64,000 nt of DNA, taken from NCBI RefSeq assembly GCF_026016465.1, contig NZ_CP100390.1, positions 2,146,001 through 2,210,000 on the forward strand, in the 5' to 3' direction. The position numbers were made by a program, and so were the translations under genes. Shown here in pieces: positions 10,305-18,770 of this stretch (its first letter is position 1; the number at the start of each line of letters is the position of its first letter). The notes under the pieces were generated by a model. It was given only the letters and a program-made list of their open reading frames with translations, had not been told where the DNA came from and made no database searches. This stretch comes from Alkalimarinus alittae (GTDB lineage Bacteria; Pseudomonadota; Gammaproteobacteria; Pseudomonadales; Oleiphilaceae).

Positions 10305-11246
10305 TTAACTTTTCATCTCTTTATAATATCTAAATATTTCTTTAAGCGGTCGCTTTACCTTAAAACCAAAGGTTTTGTTAAAGCTTCTGCCGTCTATTAC
10401 GACTGAATACTTAAAGTAGTTGAGCAAAAACGCAGGGAATATTTTCAGGTTCATGGTCTTTGCTAAAAAGCGTGGGACACTCGGTGGGATTGATGGCAGT
10501 GGGAGTTTGCTGCAACCTGATAGTTCGAGCGCCTGTTGGTATGAGACCCAGTCTTCTGGGGCTACATTGTAGATACCCGATTTGTTCTTTTCATATGAGA
10601 GCACTATGGCATCTGCCATGTCGTCGATATGGATAAACTGCATCACGGGAGAGAAACCGGCTAACACTGGTGCGCGTTTACTTGAAAGTAACGAGCTGAT
10701 GGTGTTTTGAACACCTGGCCCTACGATATTACAGGGGCGCAGTATGGTGATGTTTAGGTCGCGATATTTCCACAGATAAATGTTGGCTAAGTTCTCTAGC
10801 TCGACTGAGTCTATCAGATCCATGGTAAGCTCTGCAGCTTTTAACGGCGCTGTTTCATCTATCAGTGCTGGGTTGTACGCGTTGGCGCCATAAACATGGT
10901 ACGTTGAGAGTACAATAACCTTTTTAATGCCGTATTTATGGCTGAGTTCTAGCAGTTTTTGAGAACCGAGAACGTTGGCATTATAGCGCCGCATTCGGGT
11001 TTCTTCACTTGAGGTGATTCTGCCAAGGTGTATTACGCCGTCGAACTCATATTTACGAAATAAGTCTTCAAAAACGCGTTTATTGAAGTTGATTTGATAG
11101 CTTGGAATATCGTCACTGAGATAGGTTTGCTTTCTGAAGTCTACCGCCACAATTTGATAGGTATCTCGTAGTCGGTTGATGACTTGTTGAGCGAGCGCAC
11201 CCGCTGCGCCGGTAATAAGAACCGTTGGTTTTTGTTTTTTTGTCAT
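10305..11246 (-). CDS. NAD-dependent epimerase/dehydratase (extended SDR family)
   Basis: 313 aa. The N-terminal Rossmann motif is TGAAGALAQQV (GxxGxxG variant near residue 12). The acidic residue ending beta-2 (VAVDFR) favours NAD(H). The active-site motif is YHVYG plus a nearby upstream Ser (LSTYHVYG), although the usual YxxxK lysine is not obvious and the sequence is VYGANAY, so activity could be unusual. The gene begins with a TAATG stop-start overlap with the acyltransferase, implying translational coupling. Likely role: modifying a nucleotide-sugar or lipid-linked substrate. The exact substrate cannot be told. Confidence 0.8.
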   Translation of the reverse strand: MTKKQKPTVLITGAAGALAQQVINRLRDTYQIVAVDFRKQTYLSDDIPSYQINFNKRVFEDLFRKYEFDGVIHLGRITSSEETRMRRYNANVLGSQKLLELSHKYGIKKVIVLSTYHVYGANAYNPALIDETAPLKAAELTMDLIDSVELENLANIYLWKYRDLNITILRPCNIVGPGVQNTISSLLSSKRAPVLAGFSPVMQFIHIDDMADAIVLSYEKNKSGIYNVAPEDWVSYQQALELSGCSKLPLPSIPPSVPRFLAKTMNLKIFPAFLLNYFKYSVVIDGRSFNKTFGFKVKRPLKEIFRYYKEMKS

Positions 11247-12100
11247 TAGAAAAGCCTTTTTCTCTCGCTTAATCCTTTATCAATTAAGTCATTGATAACT
11301 GATTTTACTTGCTCAACTCGTCGAGTTACTTCTTCTTCGGTGGTATCACCGCCTTCAAATTTCATCGGCTTACCGAAGTTCATGTGAACTTTGGCAGGTA
11401 AAATAAAGGGTAGGGTGATGGGGGCGTAGGGAATACCAAGCATTTTCGCGAGTGGTTTAATGTTCGCTATGGCAGGAATCGTTTCTTCACAACCAACAAT
11501 ACCAACAGGAACGACCGTTGCGTTGTGCTGCATAGCTAAGTGCATAAAGCCATTACCGAATCGTTTAAGCTGGTACCGGTCTTTATAAAGCTTTCCTGAG
11601 CCTCTGATTCCTTCAGGAAAGACAATAACCGCTTCGTTATTCTCTAGCATTTTAGCGCAGTTTACAGGGTCGCCTAAAACGGCACCTGCTTGGTTAAGCA
11701 AATTACCTAAAAAAGGAACCGTAGGAAAAAAGCGTTCGATCATGGCTCTTGGCATTCGCGGTGCTTTTTTTCGTGTTGCAATGGCGTAGCCTACAAGTGT
11801 GCCATCTATGGGAAGTTGCCCACTATGGTTTCCGACAATCAGCACAGGCCCTTTTGCGGGTACGTTATCTATTCCATCAGTTTGAACTCTGAAATACTTG
11901 TTATAAACATTGCTGTAGAGCGATAGCATCAGTTTATTCGTTTCTGCATTGAATCCCCAAGGATCATAGCCTAGCGAGCCTACCGGTTTTTCAATTTTGT
12001 CTAACTGAGCGTCAAGTTCTTTGGATATGAACTTTTCCTTTAGATAAGACTTCAGATTCATTAATCCTTTCCTGTCTTCTGAATGTTCGAGTTGGTGCAT
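11246..12100 (-). CDS. PlsC-like lysophospholipid acyltransferase family protein
   Basis: 284 aa. Block I is NHSGQLPIDG (the HX4D catalytic motif), block III is FPEGIRGSG, and a PVGIVGCEE segment follows, all typical of glycerolipid acyltransferases. A second Met at residue 14 (MNLKSYLKEKF) is an equally possible start, shortening the protein by 13 residues. It is the first gene of a two-gene unit with the SDR gene. It would transfer an acyl chain to a lysophospholipid or related acceptor at the inner membrane. The visible conserved backbone ends here: the next plus-strand gene is an integrase. Confidence 0.85.
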   Translation of the reverse strand: MHQLEHSEDRKGLMNLKSYLKEKFISKELDAQLDKIEKPVGSLGYDPWGFNAETNKLMLSLYSNVYNKYFRVQTDGIDNVPAKGPVLIVGNHSGQLPIDGTLVGYAIATRKKAPRMPRAMIERFFPTVPFLGNLLNQAGAVLGDPVNCAKMLENNEAVIVFPEGIRGSGKLYKDRYQLKRFGNGFMHLAMQHNATVVPVGIVGCEETIPAIANIKPLAKMLGIPYAPITLPFILPAKVHMNFGKPMKFEGGDTTEEEVTRRVEQVKSVINDLIDKGLSERKRLF

Positions 12101-12382
12101 TCGCGTTGATTTACACGCGTGCTTTATTATTGAGGAGAGTATATCTATTTGAGCTACGTGTTACTAACATTGGTCAAAAAAAACCCGGATACCTGGGGAA
12201 TTGTAAAGGGACAGATAGACAGTAAAGGTAAAAATGCGCCAGATACCGCCAATACAGGGGTTAACCTGCTATAAGATTTTAAATTGGTACGCATAAAGTG
12301 GCCAATAAATGCCAATAAACCTATAGTAACTGGTAAGTATATGGTAACCAAAAACTCGTCACTTGATAAGTAGGAGTACAGC

Positions 12383-13567
12383 GTGAGGCTAACGGAGTCA
12401 AGAATCGAGAAACTTACTTGGAGTTCAGATTGGAAGGGACGTAGAAAGTATTTTGCTGATCATGTTATCAGAGGTCTATTCGTTGCTATAGAGTCAACTA
12501 ATTCAAAAAGCTATGGGCTTCGTTATAGTATTGCAGGTAAAGATAAGCGCCAGATATATGGTTTCGTTTCAGCATACAGGCTTGAAGAGATTCGAGAAAT
12601 TGCAAGAATTGATAAACAGCTCTCAAATCAAAATATTGATCCGTTTGCGTCTAGGCAGAAAAGAGCTGAAATAGTAACTCAACGTCTATCTACCATTGGT
12701 GGTATTGCTAAAAGTTATTTTGAGTCGGTTGGTTTTTCTGAGCTTGCAATATCAACTCAAAAAAAATACAAAGCGAATTATAACTTTTGGATTAAAGACG
12801 AACTCCAAGATAAAGAAATAACAGACTTGACACGCATGGATATTATTACATACCTAGAAGGGGTGTTTAAGTCCGGTAAGGTTGGCGCATATCGAGAAGT
12901 TAGGAAAACACTAAAAAATATTTTGGATTTTGCTCTTGATCGAGAGATTGTTGAAACGCCTCTATTTTACAGAATACCGATACTCGCGCCTTCCAAAGCC
13001 AGAGATCGCTATATAAAACCTCATGAGCTACCTGAAATTCTAACGTTTCTGCGGAGTCGAAAACAGTCAATGGCTGCGTATGCATGGCGCTGGATATTTT
13101 TAACTAACTATAGGGCTGGTGAAGCAAGGGCTCTGCAATTTTCTTGGATATGTAACAAAGCCAACACAGTAACCATTCCTGCTGAGTTTGTTAAGTCTAG
13201 ACGCGAGCATGTGTTACCTATGATGCCTGCAATGACAGCGCTAATAGAAGAGATTCAAACCTTGCACCCACATGAGGGATATGTTTTTTCTAAAACCGGC
13301 GATAAGATGCTTCATGTTTCATCAGTAGGGGACTACCTAAAAGATAATGACCTAAAGTTCACTCCACATGACCTGAGAAAAACCTTTGCGACAAATGCAG
13401 AGGAAGAACTGGAAATGAGTGAGCAAGATATAGAAGTTTTACTGAATCATGTGAACCTAAAAAATACATCTCAGAAACATTACCGCCTCGGACCAAAGTT
13501 GAAAATGAAACAAAGGGCATTGAGTCACTGGCATGAATACCTAAGTTCATTAACCAGTGAGACTTAA
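12383..13567 (+). CDS. int: Tyrosine recombinase / integrase of the genomic island
   Basis: 394 aa phage-type integrase. The N-terminal part (about 1-90) looks like an arm-binding domain, residues about 110-200 form the SAM-like core-binding domain, and the catalytic domain carries Arg in NYRAGEAR, HDLRKTF (HxxR), the second His in LLNHVN and the nucleophile Tyr in QKHYR. All catalytic residues are present. GTG (12,383) is preceded by AGGAGTACAGC. It marks one end of the mobile island and converges with a small AlpA-like gene. No tRNA or obvious attachment core is visible in the 280 bases upstream. Confidence 0.92.
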   Translation: MRLTESRIEKLTWSSDWKGRRKYFADHVIRGLFVAIESTNSKSYGLRYSIAGKDKRQIYGFVSAYRLEEIREIARIDKQLSNQNIDPFASRQKRAEIVTQRLSTIGGIAKSYFESVGFSELAISTQKKYKANYNFWIKDELQDKEITDLTRMDIITYLEGVFKSGKVGAYREVRKTLKNILDFALDREIVETPLFYRIPILAPSKARDRYIKPHELPEILTFLRSRKQSMAAYAWRWIFLTNYRAGEARALQFSWICNKANTVTIPAEFVKSRREHVLPMMPAMTALIEEIQTLHPHEGYVFSKTGDKMLHVSSVGDYLKDNDLKFTPHDLRKTFATNAEEELEMSEQDIEVLLNHVNLKNTSQKHYRLGPKLKMKQRALSHWHEYLSSLTSET

Positions 13568-13759
13568 ATTTGTTTTTACGGTATTGCTTGTCATAAATGT
13601 GTCTACATCTGATTTTTTGTAGCGAATCAGCTTATGGCCAAGACGGACAAACGGAATACCACATCGCGTCTGCCTTTGCCTGGCAAGCTGGCGTTCTGAT
13701 ACTTGAATGATTTTGGAAACTTCACTCGGTAGTAGGTACTGTTCGTTTTGCATTTTCAT
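13550..13759 (-). CDS. AlpA/excisionase-type helix-turn-helix protein
   Basis: 69 aa with the MerR/AlpA-like signature LLPSEVSKIIQVSERQLARQ followed by a short wing (VRLGHKLIRYKKSDVDTFM). Proteins of this type act as excisionases or activators next to tyrosine recombinases. It overlaps the 3' end of the integrase by 18 bases on the opposite strand, a typical int/xis convergence. A second AlpA-like gene, frameshifted, is at 22,641-22,914. Confidence 0.75.
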   Translation of the reverse strand: MKMQNEQYLLPSEVSKIIQVSERQLARQRQTRCGIPFVRLGHKLIRYKKSDVDTFMTSNTVKTNLSLTG

Positions 13760-14197
13760 CGTTCCTATATTAGTTACCTAATAAATAACACTGGTTACTT
13801 CAAGTAATGGTTATGTCAACAGCTGGAAGGGTAGTGCTTTAGTCCATGATTGCGATCGTTTTTTTGAGGGTGAGGGATTAATTACCTATCGCTCTCACTA
13901 GCCCCCTAAGTTCACAAACCCAATGACAGGTGCTTCCACTGATTTGTACTGTACCATTCGAAAATGGTCAGCATGAGGCTGGTTTCTGCGTTTTTTTTAT
14001 ATCAACTGTTGGTTTGTAATGGCATGAGCTCGCTTTATATTTTTTGCTCACGCATAGCCATTTGCATCGACAATGAAGGTCAATTCGCGCATCAAAAAAA
14101 AGTGGCATCCCGTTCACATTGAATCAGTATCTGTAACGGATTCCGCACTTCTCCCGAAAATGTGAACACTTTCTGATAACTAGTCAGGGGGTGTTCT
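13760..14197 (+). other. Gene-free spacer with IS3 5' flank
   Basis: No convincing gene on either strand. The last 40 bases (TGTGAACACTTTCTGATAAC... from 14,161) directly precede the IS3 orfA remnant and probably include the left end of that insertion sequence. Confidence 0.4.
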
Positions 14198-14385
14198 ATG
14201 CCAAGAACGACTCACCCACGTAAAACCTGGGAATGTTCAAAAGAATTCAAAATCAAAGCTTTCAAGCTAACCTTGTTTTATGACTATAAAGTCAAAGATG
14301 TTGCTAGGTCTTCGGTATTCACCCTGTATGTTGTCACGTTGGTGGAAGGAGTGTCGTGAGGGCCGTTTGCATGGCAATGAATTGA
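14198..14385 (+). pseudogene. IS3-family transposase OrfA, frameshifted 5' remnant
   Basis: The frame opens MPRTTHPRKTWECSKEFKIKA, the N-terminus of IS3-type OrfA proteins, reads to about VKDVARS, and then the matching sequence jumps frame to CMLSRWWKECREGRLHGNE. The combined reading is a helix-turn-helix OrfA broken by a frameshift and cut after about 60 codons. No OrfB is present. Its right end abuts another gene fragment. Confidence 0.7.
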
Positions 14386-14532
14386 CGGTTGGTTTTGGTG
14401 TGTGGTGTCTTATGGGTGGATTTGAGGAAAGTATGAACTCTATCTATCAACGCTGCACATCGATCAGATGATGATCTATTGACCGACCCTCTTGGTACTG
14501 GTGATCCTACGGATCTGGATTACTATTTATAG
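14386..14532 (+). pseudogene. 3' fragment of a membrane-protein paralogue (copy of 37,278-37,661)
   Basis: Translates as LTVGFGVWCLMGGFEESMN and, after a frameshift, LLTDPLGTGDPTDLDYYL. This matches the C-terminus of the 127-aa membrane protein at 37,278-37,661 (ILAVGFAAWCLMAGFEDGMN ... TDPLGIGDASNIDYYA). The fragment is fused directly to the IS3 remnant, so a second copy of that gene once lay here. Confidence 0.65.
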
Positions 14533-14574
14533 TAATTTTACGTCTGCCTGATTCATCGGTCCCCCAAAGTTTCG

Positions 14575-15060
14575 TTATACCTTCTTTGCAGTTGGCAATA
14601 ATAGTTTCATTGGATCGAATGGACTTTCTATGAATCCATGTGCTTTATAGAAATATCGAGCACTATCATTGATTGCGTGTACTAGCATGGCTTTAACCCC
14701 AACTTGCTCTGAGATCAAAATTGTTCGCAATACAGCATCTTTCAATAGACCTTTGCCAATTTTTTGGTCTTGATAATCTATATCTACAGCCAACCGCCCT
14801 AGTATCATGACTGGAATCGGTGAAGGCATATTCCTTTTTACTTTGCTAGGACTTTCATTATGTTCTATTGAACCTGTCGCCAAACAATAATATCCAGCCA
14901 CACGAAGCTCATCACATACTACATATGTTCTGGAAGCATTGATTCTTTCATTTTTTAGGGCTCTGGTTTTCAACCATTGATCAAGTGAATCGATGCCACA
15001 GCTAAATCTGCTAAGGTCGTGTACTGACCTTAGGGGTTCCGGCTTACTTATTCTTCCCAT
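14575..15060 (-). CDS. tacT: GNAT-family N-acetyltransferase toxin (TacT type)
   Basis: 161 aa GNAT fold. The acetyl-CoA loop is visible as LAVDIDYQDQKIGKGLLKDA (R/QxxGxG/A variant) and the C-terminus as ARYFYKAHGFIESP. The N-terminal FSCGIDSLDQWLK is typical of TacT/AtaT toxins, which acetylate the amino group of charged tRNAs and stop translation. It follows and overlaps the TacA-like antitoxin gene by 13 bases, the classic arrangement. All expected toxin motifs are intact. Confidence 0.88.
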   Translation of the reverse strand: MGRISKPEPLRSVHDLSRFSCGIDSLDQWLKTRALKNERINASRTYVVCDELRVAGYYCLATGSIEHNESPSKVKRNMPSPIPVMILGRLAVDIDYQDQKIGKGLLKDAVLRTILISEQVGVKAMLVHAINDSARYFYKAHGFIESPFDPMKLLLPTAKKV

Positions 15061-15323
15061 GGAGATTTTGAAGATAATAGTTTTGTTAAAGCCGGGTTAG
15101 AGGAAATAGGCACACTGATCAATTCATCAAGTTGAGAAAATGCCTCTTCGTCTAATTTAAACAGTCTCTGATCAAGGATAATATTCTCAGACTCCCGCCT
15201 CATGGTTTCGAGGATAAAGCTAGTTCTATCTTTACTAGAAATTGCTGCTGCTTGATCAATCAGGTTTCTCAGATCTTCATCAGCTCTCATGTTTATCGGT
15301 ACTTTATGTATTGCCTTAGTCAT
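15048..15323 (-). CDS. tacA: DUF1778 ribbon-helix-helix antitoxin (TacA type)
   Basis: 91 aa. The N-terminal half (INMRADEDLRNLIDQAAAIS...FILETMRRE) is a ribbon-helix-helix DNA-binding domain. The C-terminal FKLDEEAFSQLDELI is the segment that in this family wraps round the GNAT toxin. It is the first gene of a two-gene operon with the toxin, so it should both neutralise TacT and repress the promoter. ATG at 15,323 follows AAGGAG. Confidence 0.88.
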   Translation of the reverse strand: MTKAIHKVPINMRADEDLRNLIDQAAAISSKDRTSFILETMRRESENIILDQRLFKLDEEAFSQLDELISVPISSNPALTKLLSSKSPWEE

Positions 15324-15529
15324 AGGTGATTCTCCTTATGAATACATTAAGTATACGATATAACCTACGCAGCAGCTACACAATAGCTACACTTAATTTT
15401 TTAGTAAACTGCTTTATTACTTTGTTAACAGGAGCCTGTGCGAAAAAGTGGAGAAATAGTACCCAAAGTAGCGCCAGCTGCTTAAGGAATTCCTCTGCGA
15501 CGGCAGGGGGTGGTTGCCGGATGTCAACT

Positions 15530-15817
15530 TCAGTCGTAGTCGCAATCTGGGCCGCCCCATTCCTTGCCTACAGGCCCACCGAGAGCCCCTTGTAGTTTCC
15601 TGTGTTTGCACCATGCGATTGCTAATGCGTCCATCGCTTCGGGCTTGATGGCTAGCATGGCTGTCTCATAGCCATTCTCATGTCGCGACACTGAGAATTC
15701 AGTTGGTCGCTCAATTTGAATGTAGGCATCGGATTGAAAATCATCATCAAGAGTCATCTCCTCGTATAAGTGAGTTTTGCTTTCGCCATGATATGTTATA
15801 GATATTTTTGTGCTCAT
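15530..15817 (-). CDS. Small hypothetical island protein (95 aa)
   Basis: I chose ATG 15,815-15,817 because GAGAGTTGTTAATT gives a plausible ribosome site; a TTG nine bases upstream is possible. The protein (MSTKISITYHGESKTHLYEE...) is mixed alpha/beta, ends KEWGGPDCDYD, and has no recognised family. The 24-bp palindrome at 15,850-15,873 lies 33 bases upstream, so it is probably under the same control as the other palindrome-linked genes. Confidence 0.55.
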   Translation of the reverse strand: MSTKISITYHGESKTHLYEEMTLDDDFQSDAYIQIERPTEFSVSRHENGYETAMLAIKPEAMDALAIAWCKHRKLQGALGGPVGKEWGGPDCDYD

Positions 15818-15849
15818 AATTAACAACTCTCAATAATTACAAAACTTAC

Positions 15850-15873
15850 AATTTATTCTTATGAGAATAAATT
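15850..15873. promoter_or_regulatory. Palindromic operator-like site (copy 1)
   Basis: Arms AATTTATTCT and AGAATAAATT around a TATG centre; one mismatch from perfect symmetry. Same core as the sites at 16,665, 36,806, 36,935 and 40,651. It lies upstream of the 15,530-15,817 gene. Confidence 0.6.
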
Positions 15874-15901
15874 ACGCTATTTGAACAAAACAGGTATATC
15901 T

Positions 15902-16657
15902 TTAATTTCGTTGCACTATCTCAATGCATTTAAGAGGATCATAGTCTGGGTTTAGTTCTCCAGGATACCCCTTCGGATTGCAGTAAACGCTGCACGTTCC
16001 TATTTTGTAGTCTGAACTACTGTGAAGATGCCCGTGTATCCACGCTTTCGGTTGATGCTTTTCAATTAGAGTGCTGAGATCTGACACATAAGCTGCGGCT
16101 GTTACTTCTTCTCTATGTTGTGGTAGTACAGACCTTATGCTTGGGCCGTGATGACTAACGACGATATTAGTTTCGCCTTTTAGCTTTTCTAAGGTCGCGT
16201 CTAGCCAGCGTGCCGAGTTGCTATGAATGATAGCGGTATCAATGGATCGTAGCTTCGAATAGCTTGGTGATCGCCGTATCTTCTTGTAATCGGTCATAAT
16301 CTGCTGACACTCATATCCTGAATTTCGTGCATCACCAAACAATTCAAAATCAGTCCAAAGCGTGCAACCCAAAAAATTAACGCCATCAATTTTGATGTAA
16401 TCATTCTCTAATACATGAACATTTGAGTTCTTGGCTGTATCTTTTATCTCGCCAATAAACTTTGGGTGAGACTTTTTGTAGTATTCATGATTGCCTAGCA
16501 CATAGATAACTGGCACCTTGATGTTTTCTTTCGCCCACGTCACGCCTTTGTCTGTTGCGTGTATATCCCCAGCCAGAACAACTACGTCAGCTTCAGTTAT
16601 AGGATAATCGTAGTTCTCAAACTCTACATGAAGGTCGCTTAGTATTTGTATTTTCAC
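15902..16657 (-). CDS. Calcineurin-like metallophosphoesterase
   Basis: 251 aa with the full metal-ligand set: SDLHVE (DxH), AGDIH (GD), GNHE, SHHGPS and GHLHSS (GHxH). It is a stand-alone single-domain phosphoesterase; the substrate could be a nucleotide, nucleic acid or phosphoprotein. The start is GTG at 16,657, and the perfect 18-bp palindrome at 16,665-16,682 sits 7 bases upstream, close enough to block ribosome or polymerase access. Its neighbours are small island genes, so it is part of the mobile cargo. Confidence 0.85.
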   Translation of the reverse strand: MKIQILSDLHVEFENYDYPITEADVVVLAGDIHATDKGVTWAKENIKVPVIYVLGNHEYYKKSHPKFIGEIKDTAKNSNVHVLENDYIKIDGVNFLGCTLWTDFELFGDARNSGYECQQIMTDYKKIRRSPSYSKLRSIDTAIIHSNSARWLDATLEKLKGETNIVVSHHGPSIRSVLPQHREEVTAAAYVSDLSTLIEKHQPKAWIHGHLHSSSDYKIGTCSVYCNPKGYPGELNPDYDPLKCIEIVQRN

Positions 16658-16664
16658 TGTCTAA

Positions 16665-16682
16665 TTATTCTCATGAGAATAA
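16665..16682. promoter_or_regulatory. Palindromic operator-like site (copy 2)
   Basis: Perfect palindrome TTATTCTCATGAGAATAA immediately upstream of the GTG start of the metallophosphoesterase gene. Confidence 0.65.
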
Positions 16683-16709
16683 ACTGCTCCGATAGAACTG
16701 AGTAGCCTA

Positions 16710-16901
16710 TTACAGCTCATCAATATTGATATCAATTTCCGGTTGATCTTTTCGCTCAATAATTATCTTGCGAAGCTCACTGTCTTCAGCAAGAGCTTTC
16801 AATTTTGTGCTATGCACTGGTGCTTCATCCATTACTTCCAAGAAAAACTCTACTGTTTCTTGAGATACACTCAATGTGATTGGCTTGTGCTGATCATTCA
16901 T
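16710..16901 (-). CDS. Small acidic protein resembling the toxin-binding tail of DUF1778 antitoxins
   Basis: 63 aa: the segment ITLSVSQETVEFFLEVMDEA followed by KLKALAEDS resembles the C-terminal half of TacA-type antitoxins (compare FKLDEEAFSQLDELI...NPALTKLL in the 15,048 gene). The ribbon-helix-helix half is absent. Strongly acidic end (PEIDINIDEL). It could be an orphan antitoxin-like protein or an unrelated helix pair; the similarity is judged by eye. ATG is preceded by GAGGCAGAGTA. Confidence 0.5.
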   Translation of the reverse strand: MNDQHKPITLSVSQETVEFFLEVMDEAPVHSTKLKALAEDSELRKIIIERKDQPEIDINIDEL

Positions 16902-16973
16902 TACTCTGCCTCGACTTAGTTAAGCGCTATTTCGCTATAGTGTTTGCAACAAATTCGAAAAACGGTAATTGAA

Positions 16974-17603
16974 GTGACAATTATATCAGTTTTAAGTCAT
17001 AAGGGCGGAGTAGGCAAAAGCTCTATAAGCCGAACTCTAGGAGTAGAATTTACGCGGTCGGGCTGGGATACCCTGCTTGCAGATATAGATAGCTCACAGA
17101 TCACATCAAACAGATGAGCAGAGAAGCGACGCAAAGTGGCTGGCATCGTCCCAGCAATTAAAACAGCAGAGTTTGCTATGGCAGCACTAGCTATAAAAAA
17201 GGCAACTGAATTCGATATGGTGATCATCGATAGAGCGCCACACCCTACTCAGGGAACGCTCGATGCAGCAAAGCGATCTAATTTGGTGATTATCCCGACT
17301 GGCAGCAGCATGGACGATATTGAGCCTTCTGTAATGCTGGCAAATAAATCAGCGAATTCGCTAAATAGCGATAGAATCGTTTTTGCATTATACAAGACAA
17401 CGAGCGAAGCACAGGAACGCGAATCACGAGAAACGTTCTCGCAGTATGGGTACGAAGTATTGTCAGCATCAATTCCGGTTAAGACTGGCTACATAGATGC
17501 GTTTGGTCATGGGTTTTGTGCTACCTAAACAAAGCACGAGAAACTGAATGAACGAGTGATCAAACTTGTCCAAGCTGTCAGCGAAAAATTGAAGGGGCTT
17601 TAA
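16974..17603 (+). pseudogene. ParA-family ATPase gene with two in-frame stop codons
   Basis: From GTG 16,974 the frame gives VLSHKGGVGKSSISRTLGVE (deviant Walker A KGGVGKS), then LLADIDSSQ. A TGA at 17,115-17,117 replaces the Trp expected in NRWAEKRRK. The same frame continues through VIIDRAPHPTQGTLDAAKRS (Walker B) to a TAA at 17,526-17,528, beyond which it still reads TKHEKLNERVIKLVQAVSEK to the true end at 17,603. So a 209-codon ParA/MinD-type partition gene has kept its frame while gaining two nonsense codons. A ribbon-helix-helix partner follows by 3 bases. Confidence 0.8.
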
Positions 17604-17606
17604 ACC

Positions 17607-17819
17607 ATGGAAAAAACATTAGGCATGGGTGTATCTGGTAAACCTGCAAAAAAGCAGCGAACACATCAAAGAAAGAAGCAGGGGCTACCAGTTGATATTA
17701 ACTTCAAAGTGAAGTCAGAGTTCAAAAGAGAGTTTAAGTTATGGGTGGCAGCCCACGACATGAGCCAGAAAGAGGTGCTGGAAACAGCTTTCCAAGCTCT
17801 TGAGGATTCTCACATTTAG
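17607..17819 (+). CDS. Ribbon-helix-helix partition-type partner of ParA
   Basis: 70 aa: a basic N-terminal tail (KPAKKQRTHQRKKQG) followed by a predicted beta strand and two helices (VDINFKVKSEFKREFKLWVA ... SQKEVLETAFQAL), the pattern of small ParG/Omega-like centromere-binding proteins. It begins 3 bases after the ParA stop with AAGGGGCT as ribosome site, so it was an operon with parA. With parA interrupted it is probably no longer part of a working partition system. Confidence 0.65.
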   Translation: MEKTLGMGVSGKPAKKQRTHQRKKQGLPVDINFKVKSEFKREFKLWVAAHDMSQKEVLETAFQALEDSHI

Positions 17820-17901
17820 CGAATCATGTTATTGAAAGCCCAGAAAACCAGCGCTGGTACACGATTGAGCTAACTTACAATTTTTTGAAGAGGTCGAGAT
17901 C

Positions 17902-18258
17902 GTGACTCATTGGGGCTCAAAAGGTACAAAGAGGGGAGGGCGAAAGGCATATTTCTACGGAGATATCCTGCTAATAGAGCCTATATTCATTATGTCTTCT
18001 TTGTATGTTAATGGTAAGTCTGATGGTAGTAAACTCTTAAAGAAAACTGAAATTGATCAATCTAAACTAGGGGACTATATTGCTATAATCAAAGAGCACG
18101 AGTTAATTGGCCATTGCCCAACAACTGAAGATAATGTGCTAACCGAGAAAGGCGAGAAAGCCTGCCAAGATATTTTTAAAAATGTTGTTATCCGTAAGCG
18201 TATAGAACTAAAAAAAGAAATACAAAGCGTTGAGCGAATATGTTCTCAAGTTCAATAA
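17902..18258 (+). CDS. Hypothetical protein (118 aa)
   Basis: GTG start; the protein opens with basic residues (SKGTKRGGRKAYF) and has a mixed alpha/beta middle and a charged C-terminal helix (RKRIELKKEIQSVERI). No family recognised. AAGAGGTCGAGATC upstream gives a plausible ribosome site. Confidence 0.45.
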   Translation: MTHWGSKGTKRGGRKAYFYGDILLIEPIFIMSSLYVNGKSDGSKLLKKTEIDQSKLGDYIAIIKEHELIGHCPTTEDNVLTEKGEKACQDIFKNVVIRKRIELKKEIQSVERICSQVQ

Positions 18259-18359
18259 ACATAATTGTAATACGTGAAAATTTCGTGCTTAAAAAGTGTT
18301 TGATGGACCACCGCTTCCATAAACTTGTTGTTAGCCGTAATCAGAAGTATCGAGATTAA

Positions 18360-18716
18360 ATGAAGTATTATTATGCTTATCACGGACCGAAAAACGATAA
18401 TGATTTTGATTGGAATTTTGGCTACGGACTAACGAGTAAGAGCAAGAGAGATAAGGTTACTATAGGCTCAGAAGTAATTGTTATCCAAAAACCTGATAAA
18501 GCTATCGATTTTCGTTTGTGTGGTGTGTTCAAGATAACAAAACACTATGATGATTTGACAAATGCTTTTCCATATCGTTTTGAGTTAGATAATATTTCTA
18601 AACTATCCGAGTATATTGTTTTAAATGATCTTGCAATGAGCAATGAACTTCCTGTTAAAACTGGAGGCAATAATGGTTGGAGTAACGTAAGCGTTCAAAC
18701 TCAGACGTTATTTTAA
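18360..18716 (+). CDS. Hypothetical protein, possibly EVE/PUA-like N-terminal domain (118 aa)
   Basis: The sequence YYYAYHGPKNDNDFDWNFGY...GSEVIVIQ...FRLCGVFKITKHYDD resembles small beta-barrel modules (EVE/PUA-like) that precede nuclease domains in some island proteins; the similarity is by eye only. It ends at the left edge of the IS66 element, so it may be a truncated larger protein. Confidence 0.45.
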   Translation: MKYYYAYHGPKNDNDFDWNFGYGLTSKSKRDKVTIGSEVIVIQKPDKAIDFRLCGVFKITKHYDDLTNAFPYRFELDNISKLSEYIVLNDLAMSNELPVKTGGNNGWSNVSVQTQTLF

Positions 18717-18770
18717 GTCACCCATAACCAAGATAAAGTTCTCCTATCGCAAGAAACCCAGGGGAGCAAT

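Noticed and set aside
12101-12382. attL core next to the integrase
   Set aside because: No tRNA end or direct repeat was found; the other end of the island is outside the window, so the core cannot be defined.
16974-17603. Stop-codon readthrough or recoding as an explanation of the ParA gene
   Set aside because: Two different stop codons (TGA and TAA) in one gene with no visible recoding element; decay is simpler.
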